64,000 bases of DNA, from positions 62,001 to 126,000 of the forward strand of contig ML014140.1 in NCBI GenBank assembly GCA_003615045.1, in the 5' to 3' direction. Below the pieces are notes generated by a model. The model searched no databases and was not told the DNA's origin. It saw only the letters and a list, made by a program, of their open reading frames with translations. This stretch comes from Caulochytrium protostelioides. Lineage: Eukaryota; Chytridiomycota; Caulochytriomycetes; Caulochytriales; Caulochytriaceae. A program made the position numbers and the translations under genes. Shown one piece after another: positions 46,083 through 55,279 of this stretch (within the stretch, counting starts at the first letter, position 1; every line of letters begins with the position of its first letter).

Positions 46083-47636
46083 TTAGTGGCCGCCGGCCTC
46101 GAACTCAAAGTCCGGGTCCATGCCACGACCCCAGAAGTGCCAGGCAGGGATACCCGAGAGAATGAATAGCAGACCCATGGTGGGCGGCGCCCAGTACGGG
46201 TAATCGGGCGAGGGCGTCGGGTAGAAGGGGAAGGTGCACAGGAAGATGGCGACAAGGACAAAGAAGAAGGCCACCGGCAGGAAGACGCGGAACGGACGGT
46301 GCAGGTCCGGGTGCGTCTTGCGCATAAGGATGAGACCAATGATGCACAGGGCGTAGAAGAACCAGGTCGGGTAGCCGACCATGCCGACGAGGAAGTCGAA
46401 GGCCGCGCCCGGGGGCGGGGCGAGCAGCAGGAACACGGTCAGCGCGTAGTTGAGGAGCAGCGCGTTGATCGGCGTCTGGAAGCGCGGGTTGAGGGTGGCG
46501 AGCCAGCCAGAGAAGGGGAGCATGCCGGCCTGGGCGGCGGCGTAGACGACGCGGGCGGCCGAGAAGACCATGGCGCAGACGGCACCGAACGCGGCGAGGG
46601 CAATGAACAAGGGCAGCACGCGCTGGCCCATGAACTCACCAAAGACAATGATGAAGAAGTTGGAGGCCACGAGCTCACCGCCCGAGATCAGCTGGTCCAA
46701 AGGCACAACGGCGAGGTAGGCAACGTTGGCGAGCAGGTAGAGACCGGTCACGATGGCGACACCCATACCGGCGGCCTTGGGCAGGTTCTTGGAGGGATCC
46801 TTGAGCTCGCCGACGGCGTAGTTCAGGTTGTTCCAGCCGTCGAACGACCACAGGACGCGGAAGAGCGCAGTGGCGTAGGCACCACCCGAGGTCGCAGCGC
46901 CGCCCCAGGTGTTGGCGAAGTTGCCGGCCTGCGGGATGGAGGTCATGCCCGAGGCGACGGCGACACCCGAGAGCGTGATGAGCGCGAGGATGCCCATCTT
47001 GACGACGGTCAGACCGTCGTGAATGCGGATGGCCCAGCGCAGCGAGACCATGTTGAGGACGGTGATACCGGTCAGCGAGATCAGACCGACGATGCGCTCG
47101 GTCCAGATGCTGGAGGTCGGCGAGTGGGCGAGCAGCAGGTACTTGGCAAAGATGGTAATGTCGGCGGCGGACGCACCGGGACGGGCGCACATGATCATGG
47201 CCCAGCAGAACATGAAGGACACGAGACCCACGGGCTTAGGGTAAGAGACGCAGAGGTAGGCCTGCTCACCGCCGGACTTAGGGATGGCCGTGCCGAGCTC
47301 GATGTAGCAGAAGGTACCACAGAAGGCGACAAAACCGCCGAAGGCCCAGCACAGCAGGGCGATGCCGGGCGAGCCGACGTCCGAAAGGACCTTGCCGGGG
47401 GTGGAGAAGATACCACCGCCAATCATGAGACCGACGACGAGGCACATGCCCGAGAACCAGCCCATCTGGGCGGCGGCGGGAGCGCCGGCTTCCTCGTCGA
47501 AGTCCGCGGTGGCCACGGGGACATGCTTGTCATCGTACCAGGACTCGCGTGCCGAGTGCACGGATTTGACCTGGGAGTCGCGACGGGCGTACGTCTCGCG
47601 CTGCCAGGCCTCCATCGAGCCCTTTTGGTCCGACAT
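46083..47636 (-). CDS. APC-superfamily amino-acid permease (LAT / MUP1-like)
   Basis: 517 residues with a charged, soluble N-terminus (about 57 residues, several Ser/Thr/Lys) and about 12 hydrophobic helices. The first helix has the APC substrate motif GLMIGGGIFSTPGKVLSDVG; helix 3 region has ELGTAIPKSGGEQAYL; helix 6 region has LFRVLWSFDGWNNLNYAVGELKDPSKNLP. These fit the L-type amino-acid transporter / methionine permease branch and not the YAT branch. Substrate cannot be decided; large neutral amino acids or methionine are the best guesses. It would sit in the plasma membrane. Codons are C-ending biased, similar to PDX1. No signal peptide is expected. N-terminal lysines could take ubiquitin for endocytosis, which is typical of fungal permeases but not shown here. 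Confidence 0.9.
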   Translation of the reverse strand: MSDQKGSMEAWQRETYARRDSQVKSVHSARESWYDDKHVPVATADFDEEAGAPAAAQMGWFSGMCLVVGLMIGGGIFSTPGKVLSDVGSPGIALLCWAFGGFVAFCGTFCYIELGTAIPKSGGEQAYLCVSYPKPVGLVSFMFCWAMIMCARPGASAADITIFAKYLLLAHSPTSSIWTERIVGLISLTGITVLNMVSLRWAIRIHDGLTVVKMGILALITLSGVAVASGMTSIPQAGNFANTWGGAATSGGAYATALFRVLWSFDGWNNLNYAVGELKDPSKNLPKAAGMGVAIVTGLYLLANVAYLAVVPLDQLISGGELVASNFFIIVFGEFMGQRVLPLFIALAAFGAVCAMVFSAARVVYAAAQAGMLPFSGWLATLNPRFQTPINALLLNYALTVFLLLAPPPGAAFDFLVGMVGYPTWFFYALCIIGLILMRKTHPDLHRPFRVFLPVAFFFVLVAIFLCTFPFYPTPSPDYPYWAPPTMGLLFILSGIPAWHFWGRGMDPDFEFEAGGH

Positions 47637-50600
47637 GGCCGATGCTCGACTGGAGATTCGGGGGGGAATATAAAAACGGGGCGCCGAGGCGGCGTGGCGG
47701 GAGGCGACAGGTATCGCTCACCGAGACCACGACTAGACTCAGGAACACGGAGCAGGAACCAGAGAAAGCAGAGAAGGGATGAGTCGGGGTGTTTTGAGCG
47801 GCGACTCGACGCAGGAGATAACACGAAGACAAGGACGTAGGCTCGGTGGAGCGAAGGCTGTGCAGACTCCCAGCGGCGTCGGTAGCGGGAGATCGACTTA
47901 CAGTATGCAGCGAGGAGAAATTCAGGGGGAAGCAGCACCCAAGGACTTGCCGGCTGTCTCTAATATATATTCTAAGAACCGTGCGGATACCACGGTCGGC
48001 GTGACTCGAACGGGGTTCGGGATGGACACACCCCGCGTTTCTTTGTCAGACCCATGCCCTGGTCCATTCCATTCGTCATACATGGACGCGAAATGTCGTA
48101 CAAATTCATTCCGAAGGTCCGACAGGCTTTATATACCAGGGCTCGCCCCCTTGCTCCCTGGGGTCCGCTCGGCATGCTTCCCGGCGGTCGGGCAGACGTC
48201 CGCCCTCCGCTGGCTGGCCTCATGCCTCATGCCTCATGTCGACGCTCGGGCCTCGTCTCGGGTCCTCCTGAGCGCCGAATCCGCGGCGCGCTTTCTCAGC
48301 GCATTGTCCGGTGACCCGCGGTGCGGCCGGCCGCTTGGCGCGCGCTGACCCGCTGCTTCACTGTCCTTCCCGGGTGGCCGAGTCGTACCGTGTCGTAGCG
48401 TGCCGAGGCGCGCCGATGCGTGTGGTATCGTGTCGTGTGTGCGACTCGCGACCCGCGCCCCTAGCGGGGACGCGACGGCGTCGAGTCGGCCGAGGTGTCG
48501 TGCTCGACCGCCTTCCGCTGACCCCTTCTTGCGCTCCTCGCGCGGGCTCATGGGGCCCTCTCCGCCTCGGCGCCTCCTGGGCTCTGGGTTCAGCGGCCGC
48601 CGCCTCCTCGCGACGCGGATATCAGCCCGGACGGCCGCGGTCCGCGTCGCTTGCGCCGCTCGGCTGCTGAGCGAGGTCGACGCTGGCGATGGCGCTGAGC
48701 GGGGTGGACCCGCGGGCACGCGTTGTGTCCAAGCCGGGCCCAGACGATGCTTTCTGCCGAGCCCTTCGGGCCCCGCTGGGGTCTATCACAAGCATCCGGC
48801 ACGCGCGCCCCTTCAAAATGCCTCCTGCTGGGGAAGGGCAAGAAAAAAGGGCAAAAAACAACCGCCTCCGTGAGCAAGGCAATCGGCATGGCCGGCCAGC
48901 GGCGAGCACCGCGCGCCGCGCCCGACCAGGGCAGCACGGCAGCATCAGCGCCACCAGGGTACAAGACCCTCCTCCGCTTGCCCGGCACTGGGGCACCTGG
49001 GGCGCTCGACCCCTCAGGCGTCTCCGGTGGTCGACGCCAACGGCGTCAGCATCAGCATCAGCGTCAGCCCGCTGTGTCACGAGCCGTCCTGTGCACGGCC
49101 GGTGGGGTGCTGCCATCGCGCTCCGCTCCGCAACGCGGCGGCGCACCACGACGAGCACGGACCGCCAGCGCCGGCTGGCACCATCGATGGCGGGAGGGGC
49201 CTGTCGAATGGCGTTCGCGGCTCGTGCCTCCACCCTCTGACCGCCCGCGGGCCCGGGCCCGGGCTCGAGTCCGTCGCTCGCCGCGCGCTCGCGGCTCCCC
49301 CCGAGGGCGGCAGCCGCCGAGAAACGGAGCGGCGACACGAACGAAGGCGGGGAAAGCGTGCGGCGCGGGTCCGCACAGGCCCCGTCGTGACCATGACCAA
49401 CGGTCAGGGGTCGTTGGTCGGGACGGCGCAACGGCCAACCAAGAAGGGCGGGCTTCGTCGGACGGATGGCCGCGTCAGATGAGGCGCTGGAGGACCCGTC
49501 GCGTCGAGCGCCCTGCGCAGCGAAGCCGCCGGTCAGAGCGAAGCAGCACGAGCGTAGCGGCACCAGACGAGGGGCGGATGTGACGCGTGCGATGTCATTT
49601 TTTGTATCCTGAGCTCGAAGTTCAATTCGTCCTGCTGGGACGGCCAGGCTGGGCCCTGTAGAGAAAGGCCCGACAGCGCCAACGCGATGCGCGACGCTTC
49701 CGCAGGGGACGCTGGACTTGTCAGCGGAGTTTTCTAGCAATTTTGTGGGCAATTTTGTGTTTCTCTGTGCTTTTGTCTCATTCAAGTTTGATACATCGAC
49801 CAGGACGCGCGCCGCACGTTCCCGCGCCTGGCAGAGTCCGCGGACGTCCAAGAAAAAGAAAACGACCAGGACGGCCAACGTCGGCTCGTCGAAACCGAGG
49901 CGTGAGCAGCGTGGAGCCACCGGTTATCAGCACATGCGCCCTGTGGGCTGATGGGACACACTTCTGCTCACCGGCGATGAGAAAACTCCGACGGAGGCAC
50001 TCCGAATGAAATGGCAGAACAGCGCGCTCAGCCTCAAGGGCTCATCACGCCAGGAAATCATGGCGGCAGGATGAGTCAGCCCAAGGAGCCAAATGTGCAG
50101 CGGCCATGGCTGCTATCACGCTTCATCTTAGCGGTCCGCCTGACGTCTCACGGTGGAGTGAGCTTGCATGTGACCGCCTCAGTTACCGAGGGGAAGCAAA
50201 GCTGCTTAGACAGACTTTCACGTGTCGCCGATCGATGATAAGAACGGGCCGGCCATCCAGGCAATCCCCTGAATCGGCCTCACGGACATGAGATGACCTC
50301 ATGAGGCGCTTGCCGCGCTCGAGAGGACGTCGTTCACCGACAGTACCCTTTGAGTGCTTCAATGCCGTCAGACTCGCCTCATGACTTGGGGGATACCGTA
50401 GACATCGCATCCGTGGCGCCCCGGGTCCGCCAAGGACCGCATCGGGGTTTGTCTTCCCTATGCTCCAGTGACGGCTACGCCGGACGAGCCTGATGCGCTC
50501 CGAGGATTGGCCGTGGGTGCGACACCTTGCCAGGGATGGGTCGATGCCCTCCGCCGCCGACCATGTGCCAGTGACCCATGCATCGCGGATGGCGTTCCGC

Positions 50601-51097
50601 ATGCCGAGCGCACGAGAACACCGATGGGGACCGTCGACGGCGATATCCCGGAACCGGGATGGTCGATGTCCTGCAGACACCACGATCTTGTGCAAGAGCG
50701 CAACCGGTTTGAAAGGAGAACGCGCGAGCGAGGGGACACAAGCAGGCTCAAGCAAGCACGACGTTCGCGTGGAAATGGGAAGTTCGAGTCGCCTCGAGCA
50801 TCGCTTGGGCAAGCGGATGCTTGCATGCGGCGTGCGTTCTGCAGCGGCCATTAGACGATCAGACGATCGTATCGTGACGCATGAGCCATCATCGGCACGG
50901 TTTCGAATCAGGGGAGCTCGTACAATGAAGCAGGCTCATGAGGCATTGTCAAACGAGACGGGTTCGATGGGTAAGTCGTCGTTGGATGTATGTGTTGAAA
51001 AGAAGCATCGGCGACGAAATTACGACGAGTCATCAAAAAACTGCGTCGCGTGGATGACATTTCTTAGACGCTGGACAATGGGCCCTGACGCCTCTAT
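47637..51097. other. long gene-poor stretch downstream of the permease promoter
   Basis: About 3.5 kb. It begins with the permease promoter (A/T-rich TATATATTC near 47965). Two small inverted repeats lie at 47979-47998 (ACCGTG/CACGGT) and 48008-48022 (CGAAC/GTTCG). The rest alternates GC-rich sequence (48100-49580) with more balanced sequence (49590-51100). Open frames up to about 430 codons occur but with Arg/Pro/Ser-rich composition typical of random GC-rich DNA. I see no tRNA, rRNA or recognisable transposon. Confidence 0.45.
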
Positions 51098-51444
51098 TCA
51101 TTCCCGCTTCTGCTCGAGATACTCAAACTGAAAATGAAAGCAAACATTCGCACGTGTCGCATATGTGTCCGAATGTAGAATGCTGTCGTATCTCATGATT
51201 GTCATCCCATCGTCTCCCGACGCTTGAGAGAAGTGTACGGCGGCTGCAATGCCATCAAGCGGCCCATTATGCGACTCTTCTGATTTAACAACTGCCTCTG
51301 TCGAAGCACGTCTCCTCCATTTCTGTGCACGCTTGTGTATCGCTTGCATGATGTCAAGCTGCGTGCCATCGCTGTACACGAGGCCTACCCACAAGAGCGC
51401 CACGGGTGCGATGATGGGAAGCGAACGCGGGAACCACCGTCCGC
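51098..51444 (-). CDS. possible small membrane protein, last exon only
   Basis: I do not recognise this. In a region near 50% GC the reverse strand has about 115 codons without a stop, starting after a plausible acceptor (GCCACAG at about 51445). It reads RWFPRSLPIIAPVALLWVGL, a single hydrophobic helix, then a basic stretch (IHKRAQKWRRR), then a polar tail ending FHFQFEYLEQKRE. Composition is more protein-like than other frames nearby. No first exon with a Met was identified, so it may be spurious. Confidence 0.28.
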
Positions 51445-52264
51445 CTGTGGCGCAGCCGTGACTACGCCACTCGCGTCGACGGTGTGGCCTGGTGTTAGCG
51501 CGGGCGGCGCTAACACGCTGCACGCTGTCCCGCGCGCGCGGCGTCGGCCCCGCCAGCGGATCGTGCGGAGCGCCGGCCTCGCACGCTCGTGGCCCGTGGC
51601 GTGGCCGCCTTTCGCGGGCGCTGGCCCGGTTCGGCGCCTTCGCCATTCTTGCGGCACCTGCGTGGGTCCCGGCGCGTCGGCCATGCTCGGCATACTCGAT
51701 GGTGCGCGCGCGGCTTTCGCGCGATGGGTGGTGCCGTTCACGACGCCTGTGTCGACCCGGAGCAGGGAGCGATGCAAGCATGCCGGCGCAAGTCCTACGG
51801 GATCGTTGCATCCCGGTACGGCACGGCACGGCACACTATCGTGTGGCATCATCTCGTCTCGCATCTCAGTGCGTCCTCATTCCCACTCACGCGCACGAAG
51901 TGCGCGTAGCACCGTTTCCGATTGACACCCGCGGCAGAAGGCTATCACTGAGCCGCCACCGGCGCTCCTTTTGTTTCCGCCAGAGCCGGTGCGAAGCACG
52001 GCAGACGCGACCCGCACCAGGCGAGACGCGCTCACGACCTGATCGCCACCTTTCCTTGGCGTGAGCCTCTACGACGATCCGTCCAGCTGACACGGGGTCT
52101 TTTGTCAACGCGAGCGGTGGCCGTCTCCAGGCTGCCACTCCCCCTTGTGACGCCGGCTTGCTGCTGCGCTTCCCGCGCCGGCGGACTCGGGCGTCGACGC
52201 GCGTTGCGCTATTCGGACCGCGGGTATCGCTGGCTGCGGTGCGTCCGAGCGGAGTCGCCATCCC
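51445..52264. other. intergenic, promoter side of the 52265 gene
   Basis: About 800 bases of GC-rich sequence with GGCACGGCACGGCAC repeats at about 51817-51835. Nothing else supported. Confidence 0.4.
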
Positions 52265-54082
52265 ATGGACTACCTGAGCCCGGGCCCGCTGGGCCACCCG
52301 GGTCTGTCGCAGCATACCCCGGGCAGTGCGCCAGGCACGAGCAGCTTGCACGGCCCATCGTCCCATCTACCCGTCTCGCAGCCCCCGTACGCGTATCCGA
52401 CCCCGCATTCCCACCACGCGCATCCCCATACGCATACCCACACGCATACCCAGGCTCTGGGCGACCCCTACCATAGCTACAACATGTATCCGTCGCGCCA
52501 CCGCTCGGCCGCCACGCTCTACCGCGGCGGCACCGCCTCGCCACTCTCGGGCAGCGGTCACGCCGGTCACACCGCAGCCGCGCATCCCTCGCATCGCTCT
52601 GGCGCCCACGACGACCACCTGTGGCATCCCGCAGCATCCGCGTCGTCGCCGTCGGGCCACCTGTCGGTGGCGCCATCGACCACGGGTCCGCCCGCGTCCG
52701 GGTCCGCTGCGGCAGGACGTCCCGAGCCATACCTCATGAAATCGCTCGGAATGGGGGCCATGCCGCGTCGATCACCGCGCTCCGCGCTCGGCAGCGGCGG
52801 TGGCGCGGGTGGCGGCAGCAGCAGCAGCAGCAGCAGCAGCGCGGCCACGCCGCATCTCTCCAAAGATACCGCGAAGGGCATGGTCACGACGTCTCACGGC
52901 AGCGCGATCGGCAGCGGTCTGGGCGCGTCGGGCGCCTTCGGCTTCGGATCGGGGTCGCGGAGCGCGGCGCCACGTCCAGCGATGGGGTTCTACAACGCCC
53001 ACGAGGCTGGCGACGACCCGGCGGGCGGCAGCGGCGGCGGCGGTGCGTTGACGGGCACGCCGTTCACGAGCGGCGGGATGGGCAGCCGCGAGACGGGCGC
53101 GAGCGACCTGCCGCTGCACGGCGCGTTCGGCGGCTTCGGCGGCCACCCCGCGGCCGTCGCGGCGACGCCGCACCATGCCGCGTATGCGGGCACGTCGCCG
53201 GGCGACCCCCACCGTTCGCCCGCCGCCCACAGCCGGTCGCCGGGCGCCATGACGAGCGACGGCTTCGATTTCATCCCGACCCAGAGCCGCATGAGCGCCG
53301 ACGCCGAGAACGGCCGCACCGGCCGCTTTGGCGCCGCGCCGCGGCCGCCGCTCCCTGCCCACACGGCCGCGACTGCCGCGACCGCCACCGCGGTGCCGGC
53401 GGCTCCGACATCGCCGCCATCCCCGGCGCGGTCGACGCCGCTGGCCAACGCGGCCCGCCGCGCCTCGACGCCGCGCGGCGTCCGGCTCTTCCCGGGCCTC
53501 TACGCCGACGCCGCCGGCCAGCGCACACCGTGGCGGCCCCCAGTGGTGCCCTCAGGCGTCCGCTTCGATCCCACGCCCTACGCCGTCTCGGAAATGGCCC
53601 AGCCCGCGCGGCGCGACGGCGCCAACGCCGGCGCCGGCGCCGGCGTTGGCGGTGGCCGCGACGCGCGCGGCGATGGCAATGGCGACGGCGACGACGACGA
53701 CCCCTTCCGGTCGACCGCGGGCCCCGTGCGCCGTACGCCGTCGTACCGCTTGACCGTGGGCCGCGCGCACGCAGGTACCTCGGCGGCGCCGTCCCCGCTC
53801 GCGCCGTGGCATCCCTCGCACCCGTCGCCCTTTAAGGCGCGCTCCAGCGACCGCGGCGCCGCGTCCATAGCGGCGTCGGCGTCGGCGTCATCATCGTCGG
53901 CGGCGTCGGCTGCGCAGGTCGGCCGCGCGCGCTACCGTGCGCTCTCGACGTCGCGGCGTCCCCGGGGCCAGCTTCCGCCGCAGACGACCGGCCGCGATGT
54001 GCCGGACGACGCGCTGATTCGTGTGGCGCCGCGGCCCTGGTGGCGCCGCCTGCGCGAGTCGTTGTGGCGCGTCTACAGCTGA
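52265..54082 (+). CDS. low-complexity protein of unknown function with FG dipeptides
   Basis: 605 residues, one frame, starting MDYLSPGPLGHPG. I do not recognise a family. The N-terminal third is rich in His/Pro/Ser/Thr, with a run of alternating His-Thr near residues 52-62. The middle has Gly/Ser tracts and a few FG or GF pairs (GAFGFGSGS, GAFGGFGG, FGAAPRPP). A more conserved-looking block, TPRGVRLFPGLYADAAGQRT to VPSGVRFDPTPYAVSEM (residues ~398-445), precedes an acidic Asp run. The C-terminus is short, basic and aromatic (RPWWRRLRESLWRVYS), possibly an amphipathic helix. No signal peptide or clear membrane helix. It converges with the next gene, 75 bases between stops. A nucleoporin- or coat-like disordered protein is possible but unproven. 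Confidence 0.7.
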   Translation: MDYLSPGPLGHPGLSQHTPGSAPGTSSLHGPSSHLPVSQPPYAYPTPHSHHAHPHTHTHTHTQALGDPYHSYNMYPSRHRSAATLYRGGTASPLSGSGHAGHTAAAHPSHRSGAHDDHLWHPAASASSPSGHLSVAPSTTGPPASGSAAAGRPEPYLMKSLGMGAMPRRSPRSALGSGGGAGGGSSSSSSSSAATPHLSKDTAKGMVTTSHGSAIGSGLGASGAFGFGSGSRSAAPRPAMGFYNAHEAGDDPAGGSGGGGALTGTPFTSGGMGSRETGASDLPLHGAFGGFGGHPAAVAATPHHAAYAGTSPGDPHRSPAAHSRSPGAMTSDGFDFIPTQSRMSADAENGRTGRFGAAPRPPLPAHTAATAATATAVPAAPTSPPSPARSTPLANAARRASTPRGVRLFPGLYADAAGQRTPWRPPVVPSGVRFDPTPYAVSEMAQPARRDGANAGAGAGVGGGRDARGDGNGDGDDDDPFRSTAGPVRRTPSYRLTVGRAHAGTSAAPSPLAPWHPSHPSPFKARSSDRGAASIAASASASSSSAASAAQVGRARYRALSTSRRPRGQLPPQTTGRDVPDDALIRVAPRPWWRRLRESLWRVYS

Positions 54083-54157
54083 TCCATGTATACTAAAAGA
54101 AGAGCACATGGATGAGAATGGCCGGCAGGGCCTCGGGTGGGCGGGATCCGTCTGCCT

Positions 54158-55279
54158 TCACGCCGTCGGCACCGCGTGGCCAGCGGGCGGGGGCGCGGCC
54201 GCCGAGGCGGGTTGTGGCGGGGGCACGGCCTTGCCGTGGCGGACGGCGACGACGCTGCCGATGTCGACGTTGCGGATGGGGTCGAAGGTGTTGCTGCGCA
54301 GGAAGCTCTGCGCGGCGCGGTCCGAGAGCGCGACGGCGCGCGTCCGGTCGGCGGCCGCGAGCTGCTGGCCGGCGGGCGAGGCGAGATACTCGCCGGTCAG
54401 CACGTTGTAGGCGACCGAGGACGCGCCCTTCTGGTGCGTGCGCTGAAGGTGCTGCGCGCGACGGTGGCTGCGCTCGTCGGCTTGCTGCGCGCGCTGGTGC
54501 CGCGCGGCCTCCATCTGCCGGCGCTGCTCGGCCACAAACGCGATCGCGCTGTTGTGGCGCACGGCTGACGGGTTCGGCACGTGCGCGACCGCCATGGCCG
54601 CGGTGCTGGTCATGGCGCCGTCCGCTGGCACGAACGGATGCGGCGTCGTCGGCCACACCGGCCACGCGAGCGTCAGCGGACCCGTGCGTTCCGGCAGATG
54701 GTGCGGGTACCCAGGCGGTTGGCGTGCAAGTAATGCAGAGGATGAGTATCCAGGATGGCGAACGTGGCGCGGTGGCCGCAGCGGGGAGGGCGTCGGCGTT
54801 GTTGTCGCCGAGACGGCGGCGCCAGCGGCCGCAGCGGTCTCGCTCGCGGAAGCGGCGGCGGTGGCCGCCATGACGCCGCCACCACCACCACCACCACCAC
54901 CACCACCACCGCCGCTGCTACGATACGATACCGTCGCGGGCGGATGGGAGAAGCCGACGAGGCCCGAGCGGCCGCCGGCGTCCGGCATGTCCGGCGACGT
55001 GGCCGCGAGCGCGTTCGCCGGGTGGAGCACATAGGACAGCCCCGGGAACGTGCGACGCCCGCGCCGCAGGATCTTGCTGGAGGCCGGCGTCGGCGGCAGG
55101 AGCGGGAGGCGTGCGAGGCTGCTGCCGCTCGCGGGCCGCGGCACGCCGGCCGGGCCGCTCGCGCCGCTTGGAAGGCGGTCCGCGGACACAGAGGGAAGCA
55201 GCTTACCCGGTGTGGAGGAGGCGATCGCGCCAAAATACCGCGCGGGGTCGCTCTGGTTGCGCCCCGAGTTGTAGATCAT
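54158..55279 (-). CDS. unknown protein with YNVLTGEYL / FDPIRN C-terminal region
   Basis: 373 residues from the ATG at 55279 (MIYNSGRNQSDPARYFG); the frame is open further upstream but lacks protein-like composition there, and the Kozak context (ATCATGA) is acceptable. The N-terminal half is Pro/Ser/Ala-rich with an oligo-Gly run (from GGT/GGC triplets near 54880-54915). The C-terminal ~120 residues look folded: a basic Gln/Arg-rich helix (FVAEQRRQMEAARHQRAQQ), then SSVAYNVLTGEYLASPAGQ, then SDRAAQSFLRSNTFDPIRNV. Sequences of the YN-(I/V)-(I/L)-TGE ... NPI type occur in many flagellar microtubule-associated proteins, so a flagellar role is a guess that fits the AXDND1 finding. No family is recognised with confidence. 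Confidence 0.65.
   Translation of the reverse strand: MIYNSGRNQSDPARYFGAIASSTPGKLLPSVSADRLPSGASGPAGVPRPASGSSLARLPLLPPTPASSKILRRGRRTFPGLSYVLHPANALAATSPDMPDAGGRSGLVGFSHPPATVSYRSSGGGGGGGGGGGGGVMAATAAASASETAAAAGAAVSATTTPTPSPLRPPRHVRHPGYSSSALLARQPPGYPHHLPERTGPLTLAWPVWPTTPHPFVPADGAMTSTAAMAVAHVPNPSAVRHNSAIAFVAEQRRQMEAARHQRAQQADERSHRRAQHLQRTHQKGASSVAYNVLTGEYLASPAGQQLAAADRTRAVALSDRAAQSFLRSNTFDPIRNVDIGSVVAVRHGKAVPPPQPASAAAPPPAGHAVPTA

Noticed and set aside
47965-48060. Possible tRNA or 5S RNA gene suggested by GTTCG and two small hairpins
   Set aside because: The stems needed for a T-arm or acceptor arm do not pair, and no box A/box B spacing or 5S internal control region fits.
48821-49240. Lysine-rich frame starting near GKGKKKGQKTT
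   Set aside because: Only about 12 residues look protein-like; the rest is Arg/Pro/Ala-rich noise, with no splice sites that extend it.
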